A stretch of DNA of 64,000 bases, taken from NCBI RefSeq assembly GCF_030269925.1, contig NC_085123.1, positions 1,178,001 to 1,242,000 on the forward strand, given 5' to 3'. Position 1 is the first letter of the stretch. The number at the start of each line of letters is the position of its first letter. The notes under the pieces are model-generated. The model made no database searches. It was not told where the DNA came from and worked only from the letters and a program-made list of their open reading frames with translations. Origin of the DNA: Bombyx mori (taxonomy: Eukaryota > Arthropoda > Insecta > Lepidoptera > Bombycidae). Of this stretch, positions 31,560-43,144 are shown in pieces. Made by a program: the position numbers and the translations under genes.

Positions 31560-33055
31560 AAAACATCGAACTGTTGATGCTCAAATAAAACGCACCTTTA
31601 ATTTCAAAGATAAATATCGCATATTAAGCGAAATGTTGCTTAAACCAGATAGCCTTTCATTGCTCGATTAATTCTGTTCGGTAATATCTACAATGGTAGG
31701 ATATTTTTTGTTGTACATTATGATTCTGCTGCTATAATATAGTTAGCGTCACTATTGTACGGTTAATCCACTCCTGTATTCCTAATGGATGTGTTTGGAA
31801 CCTAAGTAATATTTTTTTTGAAGTCGTGTGCTAATTGTGTTTGATTGATGTCATGCCAAAAAATAGAGTCGTCGTAACCTTACAGGATAATGCGGCTGTG
31901 ATTAAATCCCGCAGGCAAGTGTCAATTATTCTAAAGGAATATGATTTGAACATTTGTTCATGCGGCTTTTAAAAATATAGGTATAACAAACGTCCAACTC
32001 AGTAATCACTGTATTGGTAGTTTATTTTCTGTTATATCCTGTAGAAATTAATTGTGGCCCTTATGACCCATATTTATTGACCTTCTTCATATATACGTGA
32101 AAATAATTCCATTCCACATGCGACTACTGAACTCTTAAATCAATACGTTTCAAGGAAAAATCGAACGCCATATGTTCGTAATGACTATATCTCAGCTGCG
32201 CTAGGTTTAGACCAAATGGCTAATAGCTAGGACGGTTTCACAAGAACGAATCTCTATAAACGCAATCACGAGATTAAATATGTGAATTTACTAACTACTA
32301 ACTGAGTTACCGTAAGCATTTTCGACGTTGTGTTCTTCAGCTTGTGATTACTCTGTTGCTGCCTTATCTGCTATAATGTAGATTTAGGTGTTGTAGGTCT
32401 CTTCATATGCACTCCATTTTAAGTTGCAAGTTGTTAAGATTTTCGGTTTCTTGCCTTACGCATCAAGTCCTTACCAGCTAATTTGTCTAGGTCGTCGTTG
32501 TCAAACATTTGCTATGTGCACTCTTTGGAGATCTCGGTATTTGGACTATTATATTGACTAACGTTTCTAACACCTTTCGAAACAGAACGCATCATTGGCC
32601 TATCAAAAATAAAATTATGGAGATATTTCTTCTTTTAAAATTTCATGAATAACACCCCGGTGAAAATTTTATACGAAAATGAATCTAAACCTTGAGATTT
32701 TAGTGATTATAGTCGAATTTGAATCACAAAACGACCGTTGCCAAATATTTATTTTCTATTTCTTAAGTACAAGGGAGTGTCAGTGCTATATGACCTTTAT
32801 AAGTAAACCTACTATACAGGGTAGCTACTGATCGTTATAATCAAGAATGTTATTAACGTAAGTATTAAAAAACTTGGATATCTCACTAATCGTATTGAGT
32901 TGTTAATGTATTCACAGTTTACGTGAATGCCATAAACTAATACATAGAATACACCATCGCGATAAACAGGATGTGTTATCTTCAGGGTTTTATACGCAGA
33001 GATGAGATTATAATAATATATTGTACTCTTTGAAATTCAATAGATTAATTGTTCA
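31560..33055. other. intron sequence; half of a TA-flanked MITE
   Basis: GTCGTCGTTGTCAAACATTTGCTATGTGCA, given here only as its start GTCGTCGTTGTCAAAC (about 32493-32522), matches one end of the MITE at 43993-44212. Nothing else recognised. Confidence 0.5.
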
Positions 33056-33059
33056 TCAT

Positions 33060-33175
33060 CATTTTCTTGCCCTTCTCCCTGTCATCTAGGGTCGGCGCAA
33101 CATGTCTTCTCCTTCCGTACTCCTTTATCATACACGATTTCTTCGCTCACTCCCCTCTTACATATATAGTTTAAT
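33060..33175 (-). repeat. GGGTCGGCGCAACATG repeat
   Basis: Starts ATCATTTTCTTGCCCTTCTC, then AGGGTCGGCGCAACATGTC, CTTCGCTCACTCCCCTCTTA. A close copy is at 53300-53412. The ATCATC edge would be the ATG-type tail of a retroelement on -. Confidence 0.6.
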
Positions 33176-33779
33176 TTGTTATATATAATAAAGTTTTATT
33201 ATTGCAATTAGCTTATTAAGTAAGTGCGATATACGCAAATTGGAGAGACCTATGTTCAGAAGTTAATAGTGGACAGGCTGAGATGGGGATTACAATGATG
33301 ATATACGCGATTATTACCAAATTTGTCCGTACGTAATTTGATTTCATTTTAAAGCGTTTCGCTAATTGAGAATATGAGGCTTAGAGATTAAACTAAGAGA
33401 TTAACTGACCTAATTTAAACTAAGTTCTTGTATGCTGATTCCTACTGCGCTCAGTCCTATTGATCGTTAATTAAATAAATTATCGATTCAATGCAGACAT
33501 TTCTTCCTGGAAAAGGGAAGGAAAAATAATAGAAGTCAAGAGTGAACATAATTTATTATATAAATAATTGAAGGATTGTCTTATAGTTTGATAACTGTAT
33601 TACGTCCTAATGTGTAAATTTTACAAAGGTATGAAAACAGTCAATTTAAGCTGTACTGATAGGTTTACTGTTAAGAACGGCTCTTCGGGGGTCATGGGGA
33701 AGTGTGCAGTGATAACAATTGACTCGAGAAGTTAATCTGATAATAGGCACCAGATAATAGATAGGTAGCGCTATGGATC

Positions 33780-33852
33780 TACTTTGGCGTTATTAAAGTC
33801 CATTGGCGACGATAAGCACTCACCATCAGGTAGGCCGTATGCTCGTCTGTCG
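33780..33852 (+). mobile_element. LINE-A 3' tail fragment
   Basis: AAGTCCATTGGCGACGATAA, CACTCACCATCAGGTAGGCC, GTATGCTCGTCTG. It lacks the A-tail. Confidence 0.7.
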
Positions 33853-34659
33853 CTCGTCTATCGATATCCGTATGTATATAATTATTAATAGCCGTCTAGA
33901 TTATGATGTGAAATCTCTTGTTTTGACTTGACTGTTTTATCTCGAGTGACTTCAAATGTCCCAATTTGATTTCTAGTTTAATATCCTCTATAATTTCTAT
34001 CTCTGTATTATAAACGAAGACTTACCCATCCTAAGGAAGTCAAAGAGCTGGTCAACTTGCGCTTAAGATGTGTGCGTGTCATGCCTTCTATTATTAGTGG
34101 GAAATAGAAGGAATAAAAGAGTAAATCAATTAAAATTGAAATGATTCGAATCTCGTTTGTAATTTAGTGACGTTTTTTTATGATTAATTTCTATTTTCTT
34201 TTAATCCTCGGTAAAACAAACAAAAAAAAAGGTAATTATTAGAACATCATTTAAAAAAAACATAGTCTTTTAATATTTTTTTCTAGTAAGTATTCTTGAT
34301 GCTAAATGAGTTATTTTAAACTAATAATATTTTTTTTTATTTTTCAGGTAAGTTACCATTGCGGTTTGATGCACGAGGTTTTATAATAGAGGTATTTAGC
34401 GAGTAAATTTACTCTTTAACTCATTATTGTTATTAAGATATGGAAGCGTAAACTACAGATTCGTGGATCAATGAATCATTGGCTCGCTGATGGGTTTTTT
34501 AAAGGTTTATTGTGCCAAATAATTATTTTTGTATTACACGTATCTCCTTAGCAGTACTTTTTTTTATAACGCGATTTCATAATTGGTTTCTATATATGTT
34601 AGATTTTTAAACATTGTTCTTATTAAAGAAAACATTCTAAACGTTTCTTTTTAAAGCAG

Positions 34660-34906
34660 TCTTTTTTTATTTTTATTGCTTAGATGGGTGGACGAGCTCG
34701 CAGTCCACCTGGTGTTAAGTGGTTACTGGAGCCCATAGACATCTACAACGTAAATACGCCACCCACCTCGAGATATAAGTTCTAAGGTCTCAAGTATAGT
34801 TTATAACGGCTGCCCCACCCTTACGCATTACTGCTTCACGGCTGAAATAGGCAGGGTGGTGGTACCTACCCGTGCGGACTCACAAGAGGTCCTACCACCA
34901 GTAAAA
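34660..34906 (-). mobile_element. Bm1 SINE, 5'-truncated
   Basis: ATTGCTTAGATGGGTGGACG to ACTCACAAGAGGTCCTACCA, with TTTCGGTTTGAAGGG shortened (CCCACCCTTACGCATTACTG). Confidence 0.93.
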
Positions 34907-35314
34907 AATACGGTCGTCCGTTTTATGAATAGTGTTTGTTATTTTAGTAAATCAATACAGGAATATGTTAAAAAATCCCTATTTTTACTGCCCTGTAAAT
35001 GGATAGTGACGAAATAAGTACTAGTTCAAGGGTCGATCGAATATTAGGTACCAATCCTGCTTATTTCTAGCGCGATGTGATCTGGAGTGGTTACATGTGA
35101 CGACTATCAGTTGCGGTAACTATTTAGAACTAAAATCATGCGCGTGTGTTCGTACGTAAAAAAACTCGCACGAACCTAGCTGATTAGATACACAACACTG
35201 CACTGACCGGAGATAAATTAGAACTGTAACATTCATCAATGCAGGGTGAAATAATTCTCTTAAATGTGATAATAAAATTAGAAAATATAATATAATTACG
35301 ATACTTATATCGTA

Positions 35315-35521
35315 CTAGCGACCCGCCCTCGCTTCGCTTCAGTAACTGTAATTTATTATTTGTTTCTCCACTATTTAATTGATGTTATTATCTATTAAAA
35401 ACTCTATCTATTAAAAAAAACCACATCAAAATCCGTTGCGTAGTTTTAAAGATTTAAGCATACATAGGGACAGACAGATATAGGGACAGAGAAAGCGACT
35501 TTGTTTTATATTATGCAGTGA
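35315..35521 (-). mobile_element. Helitron, non-autonomous (subfamily 4)
   Basis: Reverse-oriented: CTAG at 35315-35318, GCGACCCGCCCTCGCTTCGC, AAAATCCGTTGCGTAGTTTT, 5' TC at 35521. It has the same 207-bp length as the + copy at 48391-48597. Confidence 0.85.
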
Positions 35522-36102
35522 TACACTGTTATGATTGCCATGTACAACTGAAATAGCTAAATGATAATAAAGATTTATTGTAAGGAACTGAAATACAATT
35601 ACCGTCTGCAATATTTTCGACTTTCTCATAAAATTCAGTTTTAATTTTTATCTCCGAATGATGAATCGCAACGGCCGCGAAACGTTAAATCGTACTCGTT
35701 AAGAGCAAAAGAACCGTTCGTCGTGATTAATGGTCTTGTTTATTTTGTTCTCATTTTGACAATTTGATGTTTATCTCGCGAAACGTATCGTGTAACATAA
35801 CATTTAATAGTGATATATAAATCTATATATTAATACGTGAAGCAAAAACTTTGTATCCCTTTTTACCAAAATTGCGCGGTCGGAGGAGTATGAAATTTCC
35901 CACACTTATAGAGAATATAGAGAAGGAGTGCAAAATATTAATATATTTTTTAAATTATTTATAATAAATACATTAAATCAGTATATATAAACATTACACA
36001 CACTACTTACCATGTATTTGAGACACGCATGCATTCTCTTTGTTTATTGTCAAACTTTTCTTATTACTTATAGTCTGTGGTCAAATTGAGAATAGAATAT
36101 TG

Positions 36103-36516
36103 TTGACTTTTTGGCGGGAACTCGAGGAGTGAAGTTGTGTGATTTGTTTTATTTTGTCTATTTAGTGTTACTTCAGATTTAAATGTGTAATAACGGTGGT
36201 TTATTAACTGTTTAATATCTGTGAAAGTGCACAAATGTGGGAAAATGAAACAAAGCTGCTGGACGTAACTTCTCGGGTTCCTCCAAAAAGTCCACTGAAA
36301 AAATCTCAGTAAATGACCACCATTTTACTGCGATTATATTTCATCCCATATCATCTCATTTCATTAAATTTCATCCCAGTTGATTAATGTTTCAAATTAA
36401 TGATCTTCATTTCATTTCACTCCATATTATCATTTTTCATAAAATTAAGAATATAAAGTAAAATAAGACATGACTTAAAGGTCTTAGTTACCAGGTCATA
36501 AAATCTCTTAAAAAAA
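36103..36516 (+). mobile_element. RET-C retroposon, 414 bp, with target-site duplication
   Basis: Flanked by AATAGAATATTG at 36091-36102 and 36517-36528. It starts TTGACTTTTTGGCGGGAACT and ends in ATCTCTTAAAAAAA. There is no reading frame. A poly(A) end plus a 12-bp duplication is the mark of target-primed retroposition. The other copies are reversed (12370-12930, 42190-42590). Confidence 0.82.
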
Positions 36517-36554
36517 AATAGAATATTGTTTGTCTTTATTCATATTTGTCTATA

Positions 36555-37198
36555 TAGTCGGATTTTTAATTAGACGAAGCCAGCTGACAGTAGCTAATGT
36601 CACTTTGTGAAATAATGTTGCTATATTTAAAGTAATAGTGATGCGTTCAGTTCTCGTTCAATCACATAAATGAACAATGAGTGTGAAGAGTTAATCATTA
36701 ATTTCAAACTATAAAAGAATATTATTTATATTTTACAATAAAATTGTATTAAAGTGATCCAATATAATAATATGTTACTAGTAGTATGTAACTACAATCA
36801 GTTTTTTTTATTTTCATTACCTGTGTACCTATAATTGTTATATTTTATACATCTATAGTTTCAACTATATGATGCATTGGAAATAGGACAGTCTTACAAG
36901 CTTCCTCGCAATGTTTTTCTTAATGTTTAAAACACTCGGTATTCAGTACAGGTAGATACCATAGGAACATAATGTTTCGTCGAAAACTCGTTGGTATGTA
37001 CAAAGCACGGCTAAAATTCGAACCCCGTGCCCGATATCGGCAGTTCGGCACACTAACTATTCACTAGACAATCGAGGCAATTTCATTAATTCAGGAGTTT
37101 TTTCAATCGTTCACTTTGTCACAACACTATTTTTATTTCATCAAAAACTGACAACACAGTAAACGTCAGTTTACTTCGTCTAATAAAAAATCCGACTA
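36555..37198. mobile_element. 644-bp TIR element with TA target duplication
   Basis: TIRs of 25 bp with one mismatch (left starts TAGTCGGATTTTTAATTAGA). TA occurs on both sides (36553-36554, 37199-37200). No transposase frame. The TA target and TIR fit a non-autonomous Tc1/mariner-type element; the family is otherwise unassigned. Confidence 0.85.
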
Positions 37199-37379
37199 TA
37201 GTGTAGTCTTGGCGAAATCTGTGATTAAAGAAGTATAATGCTTTTTGACAACAGAATTTCAATTAATTATAGTCGAATTTCGACTACCGCGGAACCACTA
37301 GTGTACTATAATTGTACGATAGCTCAGTATTATTGATTTTTGAAGTTTTAAAGAGATACGGACTTACCGCCAAGTGCTC

Positions 37380-37631
37380 ATCGATGCCTCCAATGAACAC
37401 TACTCTAACTCAAAATTTTGAAATTTTTCACGCAAATCGCTTCACTATGTTAAAAGTATTACAATTAATCATTATTGATGGGGTTCGAAGCAAGAGTAAA
37501 TCAGCTAGTTACAGAAAAAAAAACATAAAGATATCTGCAATAGTAAAGATTTTATCAACTTTTTTCGCTTAAACGCTCCTCCTGTAAATCTACGAATTTG
37601 GAGTTAGCGTAGTGTTCATTGGAGGCATCGT
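37380..37631. mobile_element. 252-bp TIR element
   Basis: About 33-bp inverted ends with two differences (left CGATGCCTCCAATGAACACT; mirrored at 37598-37631). It may be flanked by TCAT on both sides. The interior has no conserved gene. Confidence 0.7.
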
Positions 37632-38131
37632 CATGATTTCACGACTGACATTTTTAAAATGTTGCACATACTGCGGCAACGCGTAGCGCTAGTGTCGCGT
37701 TCAGTTGATTGCGCGGGTACCCGGCATTTTGGCGGGAGATTTTCAAAATTTAATCCCCAAAATGGAACAATAATATTAAAGAATCATATTGTCATCTTTA
37801 TATTAACGTAACCTATATAGTAGCGGAAAAATACCTAAATCACTTTCCGAACCATTAATTTGTTTTATCGAAATATTCATAAAACATGTCTATCTTTATT
37901 TTATTTGCTTTAGTTAATTCTTTATCGTTTGTACAATATCCTTTGTATGTTTGTCGATTGAATTCCTTTACTTTATCACGAAGGACGTGATGAGCTAGGT
38001 ATTTTTAAGGTTATATTTCTCATAAGTAAACTTGCGCAATGACATTAACAGTAACCGCGAAGTTAGTCGCCAAAGAAAGGCGAAGATTTCAAAAGTTCAA
38101 AATCCACACAACGGACACCCATTTTTTCATA

Positions 38132-38280
38132 TTTTTTTTATTGCTTAGATGGCTGGACGAGCTCACGGCCCACCTGCGGAACCTCCTTAAGCGGTTACTG
38201 GAGCCCATAGACATCTACAACGATAATGCGCCACCCACCTTGAGATATAAGTTCTAAGGTCTCAAGTATAGTTACACAGC
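38132..38280 (-). mobile_element. Bm1 SINE 3' fragment
   Basis: ATTGCTTAGATGGCTGGACG to AGTTCTAAGGTCTCAAGTAT, with an extra CGGAACCTCC in the middle of the ACCTGGTGTTAAG block. Confidence 0.9.
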
Positions 38281-38469
38281 ACTTATCGTTCTGCTCGTAC
38301 ATGTATGTAATATATCCGTTTGTTGAGACACTCCTTAAATTACTAACATAGCTGTACAAAGGTGCACTACTATGACACAAACGACGCTCTTACTCATAGG
38401 CAAAAAAACTTCCTAATATATACCATTGATATATTCGAGAGAAAATAAATAATTGTAAATAGACATGCT

Positions 38470-39045
38470 TTAACAAAAACCGACTGCAAATTGAAAAAAA
38501 AAAGATATTCCAAAACAAATTAATGTACACTAAAAACAATAATTGAGTCGACTATTATCAAAGCCGGCAATGTGACTTTTGGACAATTATTGGTAAATCA
38601 GAAAAAAGAATTATTGATTTTGTATTCCATTGGCAGTCACAAAACTCTTCTGAACGACATCTTAGATAAATAACAGGTTAAGTATTAACCTTTATAACCA
38701 GGTTTTGAACCGTATTCTTTGAAGGAGACGATTATATTCAAATCAATCTGTATTGACATATCAATAACATTTTTTTGTCCAAATGCACAGATTGCCACCT
38801 TTGATAATAGACGACTCAATTATCGAAATCGGTTGGCGTGTACTTAATGCAAATTTAAGACTAATATGGTTTTCTTATGGATACCATTATCAGAACTGAA
38901 CTAAATCGAAATTGGACGACACGGGAAGTGTCAGCTTTCTAATAAAAAAAGAATCATCAAAATCGATTCACCAAGTCAAAAGATAACAAAAAAAATACTT
39001 TCGAATTGAGAACCTCCTTCATTTTTGAAGTCGGTTAAAAAGGCA
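38470..39045. mobile_element. CGACTTCAAA repeat element with nested MITE
   Basis: The left end AAAACCGACTGCAAATTG is mirrored by TTTGAAGTCGGTTAAAA at the right. A second, unrelated TIR element (38542-38820) sits inside. The host family recurs as fragments at 4965-5185 and 43145-43360. Confidence 0.6.
38542..38820. mobile_element. 279-bp MITE with TA target duplication
   Basis: The left end ATTGAGTCGACTATTATCAA is mirrored at the right with one difference in the first 20 bases; similarity continues for about 40 bp. TA at 38540-38541 and 38821-38822. Confidence 0.82.
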
Positions 39046-39049
39046 CTGA

Positions 39050-40005
39050 ATGAGTTTTCCGGTGAATTTGAATAGTAACTTAAGCACGCAGTGTATACTG
39101 TTTGGATTGATGGATTATCACCACATGCAAAAACGAGTCATCCTTGATGTCTGAATAAGATCTATTCAAAGTTTCTACAAGTTATAAATTCGTGGAACTT
39201 GATAAAACAATATTTTACAACCGCCGTGCCGGTCCTACACATTCAGATTTCTAATGTATATAATGAGATTCGCGAGTGAATCTATTCACAATCTTACGTC
39301 TTAGTCAATAAGAGCCAGATCATTCTGGATTAAAAACTGGCTGGGAGTAACAAGGTGCGTCAAGGACGACGCCTAGCGTTAGATCGTGGTTTGTTTGAAG
39401 TTTTAAAACAAATTAGTCTTTTGTTGTAGGGCTGACAGCTCGGTGGATTTTTTGTGGTCAGAGTAGCAGTGAACTACCAAAAGCGATAGTGTCCGTTTAC
39501 CATTAAAAGGGTCGTATGCTATTTTGTCTTCGAAGGCCATAAAATCAAAGCAAATCATTACATAAAACCGGACATTTAAAATTAAATAAATACATTCATA
39601 CATACATATAAATAAGCACGTATAAAAAAAACTTCAACATTATTTAAGTTGTTGATACAAGACTTCTTGATATAGTAAACATAAAAAGTATTCCTGTAAT
39701 CTGAAAAAAGGCATTACCATATTTCGAAATTCTTGATGCTGCTTAGAAACGGTCCTAAACGTTTGTAGTTTCTGATTATACTTTAAAAGTTCCAAAACCT
39801 AACGTTAACGAAATTATTTCTTGACAGCCCTGTAATAATGCCATAAGACCCCCTCTCTTCAGCTCCTCACCGTCCTCTCCGCACGAAGGTCGTCAGACGA
39901 GCGCGTTCCAAGAATTTTGAATAGCGTACAAAATGATATAGAACATATAGAATTTTGGTTTTAAGAAAAAAACCTACAGCCAGTTCCCTTCCCTTAGATT
40001 AGGGT
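39050..40005. other. intron sequence without recognised features
   Basis: Nothing supported on either strand. Confidence 0.55.
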
Positions 40006-40007
40006 TC

Positions 40008-40370
40008 GCTTTTTTTTTCTTACCTAAGCTGAGAGCTTGAGAGGCTATATCAGCGTAACCTTAACTTGGAAGTGAGCTCGAATCGAACCCTAGCAAGAGC
40101 CGTGCTTCGCAGAATCTACCACCGGATCGGAAACGCGACCCACTGAGAAAATCCGGCGAGAAACTCAGTGGGCTGTGTCTGAGGATTAATTTACTCGTCG
40201 AGCCCTTCGTCGCAAGCGACGGGTTCGACGAGAACGATGACCGGTGCTTGAGGTACCTAAAAGCATCGTTAGTGGATCGGGAGGATTCGAAATGACGTGT
40301 TTGGGGCGATGTCGACTGCTTTCCATTCTGTCCGCAGGATCGGGAATGTGGATTCGCGTAAATACATGCT
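40008..40370 (-). mobile_element. LINE-B 3' region
   Basis: T-tract, TTGAGAGGCTATATCAGCGT, ATCTACCACCGGATCGGAAA, GCGAGAAACTCAGTGGGCTG, CGTCGCAAGCGACGGGTTCG, GTGGATCGGGAGGATTCGAA. The best copy of this tail in the window together with 59440-59790. Confidence 0.8.
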
Positions 40371-40753
40371 CGCCGGCAATATTCTCGTTTTATTCAAAAT
40401 CTAAGCTCCATTATTCTAAATATGAGAACACAGTCGACATCGTTCGCGTTATCGCACACTAATTAAATCCACTGCACAATAATAAATATATCACACTAAT
40501 TGGTTAATATATTTACAATTAAATTCTTGGGCCGTTCCTGTTTATGTTGAGTCGTGACCTGATGATAAGGGACCATAAATGATTATAAGCTTCAACGAAA
40601 ACTGTTTACTCAATTTAAATAATTATGGCCTCTGAATATAGAGCTGCTAGCTAGGTGCTTCTTTCTCGTTGTTCGGCGGTTTATAGAATAAAGGATAGCG
40701 ATGATTAACTCTATTTTAATTGAAAATGTTTGTAGGAAGCTTAGGTTTATTTT

Positions 40754-41035
40754 TATCTTTTTTTTTTTACTGCATCACGGCAGAAATAGGCAGGGTGGTG
40801 GTACCTACCCGTTCGGACTCACAAGAGATCCTACCACCAGTAATTACGCAAATTATAATTTTGCGGGTTTGATTTTTATTACACGATGTTATTCCTTCAC
40901 CGTGGAAGTCAATCGTGAACATTTGTTAAGTACGTATTTCATTAGAAAAATTTGTACCCGCCTGCGGAATTCGAACACCGGTGCATCGCTAGATACGAAT
41001 GCACTGGACGTCTTATCATTTAGGCCACGACGACT
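40754..41035 (-). mobile_element. Bm1 SINE with tRNA-like head but missing 3' half
   Basis: On - it has the head (box B GTTCGAATTCCGC, on + at 40970-40982), the middle, then stops after TGCCGTGATGCAGTAAAAAAAA. The A-tract follows an internal position, not the normal 3' end. Confidence 0.85.
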
Positions 41036-41039
41036 ATAT

Positions 41040-41730
41040 TATCTAGTCATTGTTAACTATACCCTTTTTTAATAAAATAAAAGCTAAAACATAGACTTTA
41101 ACAAACCTTAGAAAAGTTCAGTAGATCTAGAATAGAATGCTCGAAAGAATTAAAAGACAAATAACAACAAACAAAAGACAAACAACAATTTTTAAATCAA
41201 CGTTCTAAGACGTCCGTCTCCACCTTTACAATACATTTATATTCACAAAAAATGACTCATTATATGTATTAATAGAGTTTTCTATGTTGCCTCTGTTTCA
41301 AATTTTGAATGAGTAAATTTATTTTGTCGTATAGGAAGCCGGAGGTTTTTTTAAATTATGTTAACAAAATGACCTAATAAAAGAATAAAAATTTTATAAT
41401 ATACGCTGTAATAGTACCAACAGTAAAATAATAAAACAATTCTTTCGTCATTGCGATCTAATCAAATAAGACTCGTTCAAAAGTAACAATAGCCAACATA
41501 ATGCGGATTATAATGAATCAATCTTATGATCGGTCACACCCACTTTTAAAATGCCCTCAAGTATTTACAAAGCAACGTTGTGTCCTACTACAGGACAGGC
41601 GATAAAGTTTCAGCAATAAAATTCATAACTGTATGTATGAAGTTTTTTTTATCTATTTTATGATTCAACCAAGGCAGGTGTATTGAGTTTGACATTTCTA
41701 TCGTTAATTTGTTTTTTTAAGGGATTTTAT
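41040..41730. other. AT-rich intron sequence
   Basis: Nothing recognised. Confidence 0.55.
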
Positions 41731-41731
41731 G

Positions 41732-42180
41732 ACCTTTTTTTTTTTTTTTTTATTGCTTAGATGTGTGGACGAGCTCACAGCCCACCTGGTGTTAAGTGGT
41801 TACTGGAGCCCATAGACACCTACAACGCAAATGCGCCACACACCTTGAGATATAGTTCTAAGGTCTCAGTATAGTCACAACGGCTGCCCCACCCTTCAAA
41901 CCGAAACGCATTACTGCTTCACGGCAGAAATAGGCGGGGCGGTGGTACCTACCCGTGCGGACTCACAAGAGGTCCTACCACCAGTAATTACGCAAATTAT
42001 AATTTTGCGGGTTTGATTTTTATTGCACGATGTTATTCCTTCACCGTGGAAGTCAATCGTGAACATTTGCTGAGTACGTATTTCATTAGAAAAATTGGTA
42101 CCCGCCAGCGGGATTCGAACACCGGTGCATCGCTCGATACGAATGCACCGGACGTCTTATCCTTTAGGCCACGACGACTT
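41732..42180 (-). mobile_element. Bm1 SINE, essentially full length
   Basis: On + it reads T-tract, ATTGCTTAGATGTGTGGACG, the body, ACTCACAAGAGGTCCTACCA, CAGTAATTACGCAAATTATA, CAATCGTGAACATTTGC and the tRNA-like head with box B (complement at 42108-42120), ending CCACGACGACTT. About 450 bp. The most complete Bm1 in the window. Confidence 0.95.
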
Positions 42181-42189
42181 CGAACTAAC

Positions 42190-42590
42190 CTGGTAACTAA
42201 GACCTTTAAGTCAAGTTTTATTTTAATTTATATTCTTATTTTTATGAAAAATGATAATATGGAGTAAAATGAAATGAAGATGATTAATTTGAGACATTAA
42301 TCAACTGGGATGAAATTAAATGAAATAAGATAAGATGATATGGCGATGAAATATAATCTCAGTAAAATGGTGGTCATTTACTGAGATTTTTTCAGTGGAC
42401 TTTTTAGAGTTTCCCGAGAAGTTACGTCCAGCGGCTTTGTTTCATTTTCCCACATTTGTGCACTTTCACAGATATTAAACAGTTAATAAACCACCATTAT
42501 TACACATTTAAACCTGAAGAAACACTAAATAGACAAAATAAAACAAATCACACAACTTCATTCCTCGCGTTCCCGCCAAAAAGTCTCGTT
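42190..42590 (-). mobile_element. RET-C retroposon copy
   Basis: Reverse of 36103-36516: GTAACTAAGACCTTTAAGTC at the left to CGCGTTCCCGCCAAAAAGTC at the right. Its 3' end abuts the head of the full-length Bm1. Confidence 0.82.
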
Positions 42591-42679
42591 CGTTTATCGT
42601 GTTGATTAGGCGAGGGAAGTTATTTATAAACAGTACTAAGATGAGTTATGAAGTTAGCTATTTTCAAAAACTTAGCCAA

Positions 42680-42980
42680 TTAATAACTCATTATATATCT
42701 TAGTTCAAAAATCAACAACGATTTCATTGTGCTCAAATTGGAACACGAAAAATGTCGTAAATCATTTATGTTAAATAAAAGAAAAACATCGGAAAGCCAG
42801 ACGGGGCGCCATCGCTTGCACGCGGTCTCAAAAGCAGCGAAATCTTCGACATATCTGAATGCGGCATCGCATAGCTCCGTTTTCGTGCGACAGTGGAACT
42901 CGACAACTCGCTGGAAGTTCAACGTCCCAATGAAAATGTGCGAATGTCATTGTGTCTCTACAACTACAAAAACAGGATAA
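42680..42980. other. open frames on both strands, unassigned
   Basis: The - frame reads FQRVVEFHCRTKTELCDAAF then RYVEDFAAFETACKRWRPVW; the + frame is equally long. GC content is raised at 42790-42930. It could be a decayed gene or element. Neither frame is recognised. Confidence 0.2.
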
Positions 42981-43144
42981 TAATTAACTATATATTTAGT
43001 GCACGTTGATTTAATAATTTTATTTGTATGTTCTTCATGGGATGTGCGTTGGAGGTATTAAGGCTAATTTTTTGGCAAAAACGAAGTGATAACGAAAAAT
43101 GATTTTATAGCCAAAACGAAAAAGTAAATCGACCATTATTTCTA

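Larger units (their letters stand above)
35822..37301 (+). mobile_element. Helitron (subfamily 3) carrying two nested insertions
   Basis: Starts TCTATATATTAATACGTGAA and ends CCACTAG at 37301, with the AGTCGAATTTCGACT hairpin at 37271-37285. Removing 36103-36516 with one 12-bp repeat, and 36555-37198 with one TA, restores a sequence collinear with 30669-31085. Confidence 0.85.
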
